DNA of 64,000 nucleotides from Rhizophagus clarus. Lineage: Eukaryota; Glomeromycota; Glomeromycetes; Glomerales; Glomeraceae. Of the stretch, positions 51,226 to 62,816 are shown piece after piece (within the stretch, counting starts at the first letter, position 1; each line of letters begins with the position of its first letter). A program made the position numbers and the translations under genes. The notes beneath the pieces were generated by a model. The model had not been told where the DNA came from and ran no database searches. It worked only from the letters and a program-made list of their open reading frames with translations. Location: the NCBI GenBank assembly GCA_015698045.1, contig BLAL01000072.1, positions 115,055 to 179,054 of the forward strand. The letters are read 5' to 3'.

Positions 51226-54200
51226 TCATCTTTGACTTTCTATGGTTTGAAGGTAGTAGAAAGGGCATTCTAATACTGGATGTTCCTGATTATTATCTTC
51301 AAACCAATCTATGACTATGAAGGCATAATACTTCTCATTATTACCTTTATATTTGAAGATTCCTCTGATGATAGCGTAAGATTTGTTAAAATCTTCATCA
51401 TTAATCATAATAAAATCATTAAGGTGTAAGGACACTTTTGCAAAGGTACCATTTTCCTCTTCAATTGTATATGATGCAAATTCATACCAGCTTATTGAAT
51501 TACCATATATGAATGCAGCACCGCCTAATCTCATATCTTTGTATGATTCTGACAATTCGCTTTTGAAATTTAATATATTTTGGAGAAGATTATCCCAATT
51601 TTTCTTGAACATTTCTCTTTTTAAAGATATATTGGAAATAAATTTTACTGGTGATGTAACTAAATTTTTTAAAAAAGTTAATACTACTACAAATGTATAT
51701 AAGAAAATTGAAATAAAATTCTTTTAAAACATCACCATCATCATCATTAGAAATTTACTCTTCATTTGAGGATTTGTCTTTGGTAAGGTACCAGTCTGAC
51801 AATAAATAACCTAAACTTGTAAAACTGGGACAAGGTCTTGTAAATCTTGGATCAATTCCACCATCGGATAAATGCCGAATTGCAAAGAGAGTATTATATT
51901 GTTTTATTAAGTCCAAATCTATATCTTTATGATTTGTACTTGACACAATTCCTTTGAAAATGCGGTGAACCATTTCCTTAATTTCGACTTGAGTATTATT
52001 AAGAGTTCTAAAGGTTTGAGCATGCATTGAAAGGTGCATATTTATATGTAAATTTGGCAGATTAATAAAATCTGCAAAAATCTATTAAAAAAAATATTGT
52101 TAGGATATTTAAAGATATTACTTTTTCAAAATAGTATTATATATCTTTGGAAGTATTATTAACTCATCTTGAAGACATTTTTGCAGGCTTTGATAGCTTT
52201 TTGTTGTGAATTCATTACTGAAAACAGCTTCCATTGTCTTAGCAACATGTACCCAGTATGAAATAACACTCTTTGGTACAAGATCAATTCGGGCTGTCCT
52301 AGTATTTTTCTTAATTGTTGCTGCTTCGCTTTCTTTTAAACTTGATGGCTTTAAAAAGATTTAGTAAACCAGCAAATTAATAAAGATATCATAATTGTTA
52401 TACTTCTGCGCGAATTAAATTTTAGAATGATGAAAATTTCAACAGTTAATAAGCCAAATCCAAATTAACATAATCATCCAAAATCCGGTAGATACAAAAT
52501 AAAAAAGATAAAAGAATATTAGCAAAGTTCACTAGAGTTCCTAAAAAGCCCATTCCTCATACCCGTTCTTCATCTTATTCGTGAGACTCTAATTTCAAAA
52601 GTGGCGTTCTTATTCCAATTCCATTCTTCCTTAGTCTTAATAAAATTATTCGCCTTTTAAAAAGTTTTTTTAAAAAAATTTCATTTTAAAATCAAATATA
52701 TATATATATATAATATATAATTCAGTTAAAAACTGGAAAAAAAATAAAATAAAATAAAATAAACTAATAAATTTTGTTTATAAAAACTGAAAAAAAGATA
52801 ATAAAATTTTGGTTATAAAAACTGATAAAAAAATTTAAAAAACTGAAAAATAAAATAAAAAAAAAAAAATTTAGTAACGATTAAGATCCAATCAAATTTG
52901 ATCATTGAAATATTATGTATTACGTTAAAAAAATGGCTATGCCAAAATTATTACGGCAGATTTTTACATACGTAATGTCAAAAGTTTGAAACTGTAATTA
53001 ATTCGCGCTAAAGTATAATAGTAAGAATACTATTTAAATGTTATCTTCAAAAAATGGTATAATATAAATGGCATTATCATTGCAAGTTGGAAATAATCTG
53101 ACATCATAAAGCTGGCATGGTGACTAATTGGATTTGGTAGACATGACTATTTTTTTGGTTTTTCAAATTCTTTCCAAACTTCTATAAAATCATCTTCACC
53201 TTCCCGTGAAAATAATTCATATGTCAACTTGAGAAGACGTCCAATTTTTCTCACGGTTGCATAATAGACATCCTGCGGAGTCTGTAAATGTCTATCCCTC
53301 TTTAAGTTATCCAAAATGCTAGGCTGCGGTCTCAGACCATATTGTGAACTGAGATGATTTTTTGCTGATATACCATTTTCTCGTAATATTTCTTTAAATT
53401 AATTGTCAGTAACGTGATGATATCTCAATATTTTTTGTAGATCTTGATTAAAATCAGTTAATGAATTATAAGATACCGAACAAGTGCGACAGCCCTTCAT
53501 GGCATTGTATCTTAATACCCCAGCTATATCATTTCCTTGGGGCAAATCAGCGGGCACAACACCTAAACCAGCTATCACCCAAGCATCTTGGCCATTTACT
53601 TTTATTAATTTTTCTTGTTCAAATTCTTTCATTTCAGAAATAAATAGCTGGATAAACTCATTAAAATTGTCACTGAATGTGACAAATCCAAGAACAAAAT
53701 AGTTTTTAAGCAATTTTCTTTCATGAGAGGGCATATTTCCGAATTGCAAGTATATGCCTCCTAATGAATGATACACATTTCTATATGTACCAAAATCATC
53801 ATAATACAAATTAATAAACAATTTATACACTGGCAAAGATGATGGTGGTAATCTTAATGTGATATAGTCAGAAGGATGTTGATATGAAAATATTACATTA
53901 CGAATATGCCAACGGCTTTGATATCTATATATTATCTCGGTAATTCGTAATGCAGTTTCAGGAACGTATTGATGCTGGTATATTATCATTACATTAGCTT
54001 TTTTAAGGACTTAGGAAATTGCAATCGTTTGATATGCCTCATCCTTTAGTCATACTTCACCAGCAATAGAATGTTCTTGCCTAACTCTTCCTTTAAAAAT
54101 TTCAGGCAAATTATCATAACTTACAACTTTCTGAATTCTCAGCTGATATTCATTATTGGCATTTTTTAAAATTGCCCTCAACCTGCCAAGTTGCCGCTCA

Positions 54201-55312
54201 TTATTATAATGATAATAAATAAACTCACCAGATTTATATATCACTATCATATTATAAACAAAATAATTAATATGATGGTAACAATACAGGGAATTGATAA
54301 TATGGGGTCTTTGCAATAGAAAGGTACGAAACTCAAAAAAAAATAAAAATTTAATTAATATTAAATTTACACTTATTTTAGTATAAAAAACATAATTAGC
54401 ATATAAAGTAAATTTAAAAAATTTTTTGAGTTTCGTACCTTTCTATTGCAAAGACCCCATATGATTATAAATACCCTCTAATATCTTTATTTGATCATTA
54501 CCAAAAAGTGGTGATTCTCCTCACAATGTACCGTGCCAATGTTCTGATTTTGTTTCAGAATCAATTCCAGGACCAAAGTACATGCACCTAAGTATTGAAG
54601 GATTATTAAGGACATACCAAATAATGTTTCTGATAGAAAATTGGTATGCATTCTTTATTTCTTTAGAAATTGAAGGAGTTTTTTTTGATAAAATGAAGAT
54701 AGGTTTTGCTGATATAGGAATAAGAGGAAGACGTTTACTCCATTCTCAAAATCCTCGAATATTCTTCACTACATAGCTTGGATTGAATTTGGAATTATGA
54801 AGAATGTTAACAAGATTTTTATAAACACTTGTAGAGATATTATACTTTTGTAATCAGCAAAAAAGTGAAGCAGTCATAAAATTTTCAAAATATGGAGCGA
54901 ATTCTCCATTGCCATTATAGGATGGCATTTTATTTTTATCAAGTGCTTCATCAACAATTTGACGATGATCATCACCTCCCTTTTCTGCTTCTTCCTCTTC
55001 CTCTTCTTCCTTTTCCTTTTCTTCCACTTCTTCTTCTTCCTCTTCTCCTCCTTCTTCTGTCTCTTTCTCTTCTTCCTCTTTTCCTTCTCCTTTTGTCCTT
55101 TCTTCTTCCTCTTATTTTTTATTATATAAATTATTGAATGCATATTGTGAGATTATATCATCATCATCGTATTCATATTGTGAAATCATATCATCATTTT
55201 TATGATCATATTGAACCTCCATGTCATCATTATTTTTCGGTAAAGGTGGTGATATTTGTATGTTGGTCTGGTAAGAGTGACTAAAGGCAGTGGTTGATGA
55301 GGGTGCAAGCAT
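51226..55312 (-). pseudogene. Tnp2/Plavaka-type (CACTA-like) transposase, decayed
   Basis: Pieces read right to left as one long protein. They are: N-terminus MLAPSSTTAFSHSYQ; an acidic run encoded by a GAA/GAG tract at 54970-55120; GEFAPYFENFM and YFGPGIDSETKSEHWHG; the piece through 54050 (EFIYYHYNNERQLGRL); then the Tnp2-like core in 53399-53989 (SLGGIYLQFGNMPSHERK.., VIAGLGVVPADLPQGND, MKGCRTC). The core continues in frame past a TAA at 53399-53401 to about 53160. Downstream are an alpha-helical segment (EAVFSNEFTTKSYQSLQ), 51755-52039 (INMHLSMHAQTFRTL, FAIRHLSDGGI) and the C-terminal domain 51226-51612 (YAIIRGIFKYKG). Stops include TGA at 54521-54523 and 54050-54052. A MITE (54303-54459) sits inside. 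Plavaka/CACTA enzymes cut at CACTA-type ends; I did not locate the termini. Confidence 0.7.
54303..54459. mobile_element. 157-bp perfect fold-back MITE inside the transposase pseudogene
   Basis: The ends TGGGGTCTTTGCAATAGAAA... and its exact inverse match for about 38 bases, ending in CGAAACTCAAAAA. TA flanks both sides (54301-54302, 54460-54461). It interrupts the Tnp2-like frame; sequence on both sides reads on as the same protein when the MITE is ignored. The near-perfect arms suggest a recent insertion. Confidence 0.85.
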
Positions 55313-55822
55313 TGCAGTTCTATTAGTAAAACAAATTTGAATTTGATATCGTTGTTCTGATTCTTCAGTAGTGTTGTAAATATATCATTTTCTCATGGTT
55401 AATTAGACTTTTATAATACGATAAGAAATTTGGTTATAAATGATAGAACCGAAGAAAATAAGTCTGATTATATATAATTTTTTATACATTATAACAGGGA
55501 GATAAATTCAAAATACAGTACACAATGCACGCGTTTAATGCATAGGTTCACAAATTCATTTTCAAATTAGAGTTTTGAGTATCAGCTTATATTGGATGAA
55601 ACGATTCAGATTTTAAAAGATAGTTCGTCTGAAATGGAAAGCCCGATAAATTAAAAAAAAAATTTTAATGCATAATGTTATAATAAAACTCAAGAATTTT
55701 ATTAAAATTTATTGCTTAAAGTAGTTATTTAGGTACGATAAACATTTATTAATATTATTGCTTGTTTATTAATCGGATTACATTCATTTATAACTGAAAA
55801 TAAGAAAATTAGAATATATTAA
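55313..55822. other. Spacer between the transposase and an unknown gene
   Basis: AT-rich; no gene or ordered repeat seen. Confidence 0.5.
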
Positions 55823-56826
55823 CTATAAGCAAAAATTGAAGAATAAATAATAAATATATACTGTCAAATTATTAGCGATGTCAAGACCGCTTCGTAACAG
55901 AATATATATTTCTCTAGTAATGTGATCTAATTTCTTGACCGCTTCAAGATCTTTAGACTTCCAATGGATCTTGAAGCTTTCACGCGTAAATTCTATTAAT
56001 TTTTCCAATGAATTAATTTTTTTTAATTCGTTTATATCAATGATGGTAAGTTGACGTCGTAGTATTTTCTTAACGACTACTTCCTCTGAGATATATTCAT
56101 TGATCTTATGGTCAGAGAACTCCCTAAAATAGTAAGAAATATAAACTCGAATAATAATAATGTTATATTATTAAACTAATAACGAAATATAATTACCTAT
56201 TTGTTCCTTGCATATCTTTTACAAGCAATATGATTGCTTCGTTAAATTTGTTGTGGTAATCGGTGAATTTTTTACTGGCATCTTGCACCAGTTTTTCGGC
56301 CTCTTTTTTAAATGATACAAGGTTGAATATTTTATAAACGAGTTGTTGTAGGGCAGAACGCGGAGGGTGTTGACTTCTTAAAAATAAATATTTCAACTCT
56401 TCGTCAAAAAGCCTATAATTGTCCTATTAATATATAATAATATAACATTATTAATTGTTTTCTTATCTAAAATAGCACTATTAGCCAATCATAAATTTTT
56501 CCATATGATATTATGTTATTGGTATTATCATAAGATGCAGTTTTTGAAACTCCAATATCTTGCGATTTCGCAGTAAGCATTTGGTTGGCTAAATTTAATA
56601 TTTCTGGATTAGCGATTAACCAATTACAAATTTGTAGTTGGTTGGTCATCTCCTCAAATTGAGAAGGAATATCTTATATTACATTATAAGTAAAAAAAAA
56701 AATCAGTATTCATTTATTATACAGTAAACAGTAAAAGAGTAAAATTTATATATAAAAAAAAGATTTACCATTTTGATCACTTTCACTTTCTTCGTTTCTT
56801 TTTCTTTCTTCTTTCTCTCTTTCCAT
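55823..56826 (-). CDS. Hypothetical alpha-helical protein, four exons, intact
   Basis: Exons 56769-56826, 56479-56672, 56197-56423 and 55823-56123 join at GT..AG boundaries to a 259-residue frame with no stop, and all phases agree. The N-terminus is charged (MEREKEERKRNEESESDQN). The rest is Leu/Ile/Lys-rich and predicted helical by composition (EEMTNQLQICNWLIANPEILNLANQML; LVSFKKEAEKLVQDASKKFTDYHNKF; LEKLIEFTRESF). It ends in a hydrophobic tail (VYIYYLFFNFCL) that could be a membrane anchor or an unspliced end. Upstream, 56827-57060 keeps a Glu/Arg-rich coding-like composition with a 57-bp in-frame duplication, but needs frame changes, so I start at 56826. Family and function are not recognised. 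Confidence 0.65.
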
Positions 56827-57060
56827 CCTATCTCTTTTTCTTCTCTTTTTTTCTCTTTTTTTCCTTTTCTCTTTTGTCTCTTTCTCTACCTTCTCTTTCT
56901 AATTCATTTTCTCTTCTTTCTGTTTCTCTTTCGTCTCTTTCTCTACCTTCTCTTTCTAATTCATTTTCTCTTCTTTCTTTTCTTTTCTTTCACTCTCCCT
57001 TTTCTCTATTTCTCTCTCTTCTTGTTGGAGGGTGTTTTCACGAACTCTATCACGAGAAAC
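56827..57060 (-). repeat. Purine-strand Glu/Arg-coding low-complexity tract with 57-bp duplication
   Basis: On the minus strand the tract is almost pure purine. It encodes ENELEREGRERD twice in one frame and SRDRVRENTLQQ in another. It may be a decayed or alternatively spliced N-terminal exon of the gene at 55823-56826. The long Phe/Leu frame on the plus strand here is its antisense shadow. Confidence 0.5.
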
Positions 57061-57204
57061 TATTATGATAATATTAATACGTGACATTTCTTACATAAAT
57101 AAAAACTAAGATATACCTTGTTTGTTTGTTGCATTTGTTCATTTTTTTTAACATTATGAACTTGTTAAGATAATTGTAGGATACACTGGTCAAAATCGAT
57201 GCTA

Positions 57205-57545
57205 GCGGATACATATCGGGTACCCGATATGTGTAATATATTTGTAGGATATGTGTATGATATTCGATAATAATACACATATCGGGTACCCGATATGTGT
57301 ATTGTTTATGCGGAAATTCGGTGATACATATTACAGTTATCGCACAAGTATTCACACATATCGGGTAGTTATAATATCGGGCACATATCATTTATTTACT
57401 GTATACCCGATATATTGTAATAAATATCGTATAAATATCGTATACCAATCATACATTTATCAGATAGCACCGATAATTATTTTATAGCTGTCCGATATGG
57501 ACATATTTTGGTACCCGATATGAACACGATAAAGTTCAAGTACAT
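57205..57545. repeat. Cluster of large GGGTACCC-centred palindromes
   Basis: A perfect 22-bp palindrome lies at 57211-57232 (half-site ACATATCGGGT). A perfect 32-bp palindrome lies at 57272-57303 (half-site AATACACATATCGGGT). Half or decayed sites TATCGGGTA / TACCCGATA follow near 57356, 57377, 57402, 57512 and 57550. No protein or RNA is evident. Confidence 0.85.
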
Positions 57546-58966
57546 ATACCGGGCAGTATAATATTTTTAATAATTCAGGCAAAAATTAAAGAATTTATAT
57601 TATAATTTGTAATTTATATATATTTTTTCAGATTAATTTATAATTTTAACTCAAAATTTATTTTTAATTAAAAACAAAAAATATGAATTACAATCTATGT
57701 AAAATCAATACTACATTTATGTAAAATCAAATCTAAATTCAATAAATTGCGAATAAATCTATATTATATAAATCAATTATACTGTAAGTGGCATACTAAC
57801 GAAATTAGATTTCACTTGTTCGCTTACTTATTTTCATTATATTCAAATTTGATCATTAAACGAAAGTAACATTATTAGTAACAGGTTGTTAGAAAAGGAA
57901 CAATAATAAAAAAAGAATATTAGTAGAAGAAAAAGAAATAGTTAGTAGTAAAAAATGTTAGTAGGAAAGAAATAAAATAAATAAAAATTAGTAGAAGAAA
58001 ATAATTAATAGAAATTATAGAAGAAAGAAACAGTAGAAGAAAGAAAATAGAAAAATAATGTACAAGTACCCTACAACTTCATCCCTAGGTAGTCAAAAAT
58101 CTCAGGTAGTTCCAGACCACAGCAAACATGAAAGATAACTATATATATACAATAGCAATAAAGAAAAATATTAGATAGTGGAAACGTTAGTAAAATTTAA
58201 GAAAAGTAAATGATAGAAAATTCAGATATGTTAATAAGAGAAGTATTAGTAAAAGGAAGAAAGAAACGTTAGCAAGAGGACGTTAATAGAAAATATTTAT
58301 AATCATATGAAAAGAGAAGTGTAGCGTTAATAAAAAATATACCTTATGTGTTCTTTTCCTGAATATAATAAAGAAAAAAATGTAAAAAAACGTCATTAAA
58401 GAGAAGTGTAACATTAATAAAAAAATATACCTTGTGTGTTTTTACGTGTTAATTTGATAATATTGTAAAAAAAAGAAAGCGGTTACAGACTTACAGTAAG
58501 CGAAAAAATTAAAGAGAAAAAAGAAAAAAAAAATAAAATGACAATATAAACAAATAATTAAATCATGTGATCATTAAATAATAAGTTGATTATAATTGGT
58601 CAACATTTGAACAGTTACACAAATTTTAAACAATATATTTTATCATATAGTACAGTATAATAACGAATGAAAGAATATAAAATATAGCAATAAAATTAAT
58701 AAAAATTTTGCATTTTATGCATTTTACATATAATTCTGAAAAGGGTGTACCGGTTATCTATATATTTTATTTATCATTTTTTGCTACGATAATATTATCA
58801 TCGTTAATATCACGAATCTTACTTTCACCTTTTAGCGTACAATCTGCAATAAAGAAGCAGAACTATTCTGGTCCGTAACCGTATCATGCGCAAAAATTTA
58901 TTTTCTTGATCTTGTACGACTTAAAAATGAATTTCTTAAAATATTAATACTAATCTTTTTTTTTAG
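57546..58966. other. Intergenic region
   Basis: Purine-skewed stretch at 57890-58060 (AGTAGAAGAAA words) and an 87-bp direct duplication starting at 58314 and 58401 (GAGAAGTGTA(G/A)C(G/A)TTAATAA). No gene recognised. Confidence 0.5.
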
Positions 58967-59311
58967 CAGCAAGTCATAGTGATCGTGGTGATCGTAGTGG
59001 TCGTGGTAGTCATAGAGGTCGTGGAGGTCGTGGTCGTAAAGGCGATGATGATATCGACGATGGGTAAAATTTTATTAATCAAATTTAAATTATCACTTAA
59101 AATATTATTATTTTAATTTTTTTTTATAAGTACGACATTATCCTTTCTGACAGAGATGATGGCAACGACAATGAGCTTATAGATGACTTTGCGAAGCAGA
59201 TAACATGTACATACACCTTTTTCAAAATTATATGTAAAATGCAAAAATGCAAAATTTTTATCAATTTGTATTGCTATTTTTTATTTTACAGATTATAAAT
59301 ATATCTTTTAA
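58967..59311 (+). pseudogene. 3' exons of an RGG-box protein (partial)
   Basis: Three exon-like segments: 58967-59063 after a TTTTTTTTAG acceptor, 59154-59206 and 59292-59311. They join in frame to SHSDRGDRSGRGSHRGRGGR followed by an acidic tail (DDDIDDG.., GNDNELIDDFAKQIT) and a stop. Arg-Gly-Gly boxes bind RNA and are methylated in nucleolar and mRNP proteins. I found no upstream exon or start, so this may be a truncated duplicate or the end of a gene whose 5' exons I could not see. Confidence 0.4.
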
Positions 59312-61476
59312 TAAAATTCAAATTTTTCAGTTTATACTATACGATAAAAATTTATTAGCGAAACGAGTGAAATAAAAAAATTGAAAATTTGCCGTATTAG
59401 GTACTTTTGAAAGTTAAAACAATGCCGATGGAAACCTAAAAGTGCTAAAAGTGAGGTATATATATATATATATTAGTTATAGGAATAACTAAAGTAAGTA
59501 ATTAATAGTTAGTGTTGGCGAATAGAGTATTTGCTGACGAAGAATTTGCTGACGAAGGATAAAAGGCGACAAAGTATTGACTGATGATGAAATAATAAGA
59601 TAATGTATAGACAAGTAACGATACTCAGTCCCATACATATCTTAGGAGGCTAGCCTATCGTGAATAACTCACTACAGAAGAATATGTATTTTATTTGCGC
59701 ATATACCTATAACACAAGGTATATAGATGGACCTGCCAGTGAAGGCACGTATGTTCAGGAAAGGTGAAGGAAGGGAATAAGATATAAATGATATTAATTA
59801 CTTACCCTATTTTAGAGTAAAACAACGTGAGATATGAAAACGTTACGAAAAGAAGGACAGTAGAAGGACAGTAGAAGAAGATAGTAGAGAAAACCTAAAA
59901 AGAAGAAAGGAAAAGAATAGGGTTGGCAAGCGTTAGCAGAAGAATGGAAATACCGAGTATTTCAAATATGAAACAGTGAAATAACATAAAAGCGGCTGGG
60001 ATCGCCCGACTGCTAACGCGCGATACGTATATTGCTTACAATCTGTCAAGGTGTGACGGCCTACCCCTTACATTAAAACCATTCAGCGCGAAGCATTGAA
60101 TAGCGCACTTGCCTTATAGAGCCCTAATGATATCAACACAAAGAAATTAAAATTATAAAATCTGGCAAAATTTGAAAGAAGTTTGCGGAGGTTGATGACG
60201 AGGATCATAAGAAATGGAACGTTTTAAAGAAAGAAAGGCTCGCTTTAGATTAACCAGTTCACGACATTCTCTTTTATTGGGACGAAGACAGTTGAGTGAT
60301 ACGTTTAACACGACCTATAATAACAAAGAAAGGAAAATAAAAGGGTCATCCAGGAGTACTAGATGAGCAAGTATAAACGTCACAATATTCAACAACCGCG
60401 TACAAGTGTTTCGCAGGATCCTTTCAGGACTGGATGATAATAACCATCCTGAGCGTAAGACATTTATCTTTACAACGCGTCCGCAGTCACCCTTTAGAAA
60501 TCAACTCAAGCAGCTATGACCAAATATGAACCACACTCACCTTTAGCAATATCCAAATAAACGTTGGCTTCTTTAACTTTTGTCTGAAACAGAGGGTAGA
60601 TTTACGGCGAGAAGTAAAGGAACGTCTACAAGCCATGATTATTGAAGTCTGTAAAAAATATATAAATAAATAAAGGACGTAAAAGTTAAGAGGTGACATC
60701 TGGTTCGCATTCCATGTGACCCCAAGCCAACTATTCCTTGAACCCCACAGACTCCTAACTATCTTATAAGCAGTATCATTAAAACTATGAAGCAATACTG
60801 GTATATCGTGTATATTAGATTATTGGAATATTTAAGACAGTTTATCTTTAGTTAGACCGTAATCTTTATAATACGTGCAGTGACCAGCGTAAACTCAGGG
60901 AGCGCGTGCTTACCTTTAACAAAGATATACAAGAAGGATATGAAAGCAATAGAGAGCGGAAAAAGAGTAAGAGAGTTATGGAAAAAATAGAAATAATATT
61001 TGAAGAAAAATATTTGTTAAAAGAGAGAAAAGAAGTTATTTTATATTTTTAAGATAAAACGCGACAAAAATTCGGGATATTTTATGATAATCTTAAGGAA
61101 AATAACTTAATTGGTGATCAACAATGTGTTTGAAAACTAAATTGATATTAGTATAACATGACTAGTACAGTACATGACGGTTCCAAACTGGAATAAATAT
61201 ATCAAGTTGACTGTAATGTTGAATTTCAAACTGTAATTTAAATGATTTATAAAAAATTTCTTTTGAAGAACATTATCGATTTCTGTAAATTTCTTTTTCC
61301 ATTCAAAAAGCCATCGAAAAGTTTATTTATATGAATTATAAAATATCATATCAAATGAAAATATCAAACCATTTAAAAACTTACTTATATAATAAAGCAA
61401 TAAATAGTTTATTTATATTCATATTATATATATATTTTTTTATAATTGATTAATTATAATACTAGCTCAAAAATAT
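59312..61476. other. Unassigned region, locally GC-richer
   Basis: 59990-60500 has higher G+C and mixed composition than its surroundings, but only short frames (for example 60214-60366 plus, MERFKERKARFRL..., and 60514-60795 minus) and no motif. It could be a decayed retroelement. Nothing else seen. Confidence 0.4.
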
Positions 61477-61592
61477 TTGCCCTGGCCAATTTTAAAATAT
61501 ATTTGTTAGCACAATACGTCCAGCTTCTAATGCCTCGCTAGAAAGCTGTTGATGTTCATCAGAAAGCAAATGGATACAAAGAGGAAATTCAT
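61477..61592 (-). pseudogene. Ribosomal protein uL16 (RPL10) exon fragment
   Basis: Immediately after an acceptor-like TGTAG (read on the minus strand) the sequence encodes [20 protein letters not shown] followed by ALEAGRI. This matches the conserved eukaryotic uL16 segment that starts at VDEFPLC. A one-base loss after GRI shifts the frame, and [10 protein letters not shown] continues in the next frame, as the family would. The match then ends. No other uL16 exon is nearby, so this is a dead, single-exon fragment. Because the intron border is retained, it arose from genomic DNA rather than a spliced transcript. Confidence 0.75.
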
Positions 61593-61624
61593 CTACATTT
61601 GAAAAAAAAAAATTTGTAATAAAT

Positions 61625-61715
61625 TTTGAATAATTGAATTTATATACACACATTGTTGTTATCAATTAAAATTTTGAATAATTGAATTTATATACACACA
61701 TTGTTGTTATCAATC
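61625..61715. repeat. 46-bp direct duplication
   Basis: TTTTGAATAATTGAATTTAT..TTGTTGTTATCAAT is present twice in tandem with essentially no change. Confidence 0.85.
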
Positions 61716-62376
61716 TATGTTGATAATGTTGGGTGGTGAAGAAGGAGGTGGTAGTGAAGAAGGAGGTGGTGGTGAAGAAGGAGGTGGTGGTGTGGTGGCG
61801 AAGTTAGATTGATAATATTAGGTGGTGAATAAGGAGGAGGTGGTGGTGGCGGCGATGAGAGAGGAGAATAATTTAAGGGAGTTGTCGCCTGGGACGTCGC
61901 TCTCGACTTTTGTTAATATCGTGAATTATATCATAATTCGTTCCTAATAATAAAGAACAATTAATTAATAAATTAAATATAAAAATATTTAATATTTATA
62001 TTGTGATATTTACTTGGTTTTTCCCAGAAATGTTCTTTAAATTCTTCCGAAAAACATTTCTCCTAACATCGTTTTCTTACCCTTGGGATCGCCATCTACA
62101 TATTTTTTCATTTTCTGATAAAATCATGTCATGTTTAGTATTTATATTAGTGATACGAAATATTTTATTTATATACCTTATAAGCACGCACTAATCTGTA
62201 GAATTTTTTCTTTTACACTTTTTTCCTGAATAATCTGTTCCAAATTTAATATTTATTTCACTCGCAAGAGTTTTCCCAGTAATGTATCTCATGTTATTAT
62301 TTAATTGATGATAATTTTCATTTTCACTTTTTTCTTTTTTTTCAATTAAGTAATTTAACTGATCTTTGGACCACAT
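61710..62376 (-). pseudogene. Myb/SANT-like protein with Pro-rich tail, frameshifted
   Basis: It starts MWSKDQLNYLIEKKEKSEN at 62376; the first exon looks like a Myb/SANT-type helical DNA-binding domain (W near the N-terminus, then INIKFGTDYSGKKC). The A6 run near 62203 shifts the frame; in the corrected frame the family-like FYRLVRAYK precedes a GTATAT donor. Exon 2 has KYVDGDPKGKKT and then another shift into EEFKEHFWEKPSKY. The last segment is proline-rich (NYSPLSSPPPPPPPYSPPNI). It includes an 18-bp minisatellite encoding PPPPSS repeats and ends NIINID-stop at 61710. At least three frame changes are needed. I recall similar proteins as multi-copy in Rhizophagus. Function unknown. Confidence 0.55.
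61728..61850. repeat. 18-bp GGTGAAGAAGGAGGTGGT minisatellite
   Basis: Three to four copies of the unit plus variants. On the minus strand the unit encodes Pro4-Ser2 inside the Myb/SANT-like pseudogene. Confidence 0.85.
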
Positions 62377-62394
62377 TGTAGAAAAGAATAAAAA

Positions 62395-62520
62395 ACTTGT
62401 AAAAAAACAATTGTTAGGTTGATAAATTTGTTATCCTTTTAGAATAGAAAAGATAAAAATCTCGTAAAAAACAATTGTTAGGTTGATAAAATTTGTTATC
62501 CTTTTATAAGAATTTGATCG
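62395..62520. repeat. About 65-bp direct duplication
   Basis: CAATTGTTAGGTTGATAAA(A)TTTGTTATCCTTTTA appears twice in succession. Non-coding. Confidence 0.8.
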
Positions 62521-62574
62521 AATTTATTACTGGTCTATATCATTTCTTCGTTGTATTCATTAATTTGTCCTATT

Positions 62575-62816
62575 CTTTTGCGATTTAATCATATGAATCA
62601 TTAAAGTCTAATAAATTACTACGCCTACAACCTTACTATATTCGTTATAATAAACAAAAGGATGGAATGACATAATACTTTGGAGACATTATTCGTTTTT
62701 GCGATTTAATCATATGAATCATTAGTCTTAAAATAAAATTACTACGCCTACAACCTTACTTTATTCGTTATAATAAACAAAAGGATGGAATGACATAATA
62801 CTTTGGAGACAATGTT
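62575..62816. repeat. 121-bp tandem duplication
   Basis: The segment from CGATTTAATCATATGAATCA to TACTTTGGAGACA occurs at 62581 and again at 62702 with few differences. No gene. Confidence 0.9.

Noticed and set aside
54892..55137. Plus-strand Leu-rich frame
   Set aside because: It is the complement of the GAA/GAG tract encoding the acidic region of the minus-strand transposase.
56773..57084. Plus-strand Phe/Leu/Ser-rich membrane-like frame
   Set aside because: It is the antisense of a Glu/Arg-coding purine tract next to a well-supported minus-strand gene.
59514..59712. Possible LTR starting TGTTGGCG and ending ATAACA
   Set aside because: No partner LTR, no target duplication and no primer-binding site could be shown.
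60214..60366. Basic 50-residue frame MERFKERKARF..
   Set aside because: Short, no recognised family, no splice or neighbouring coding sequence.
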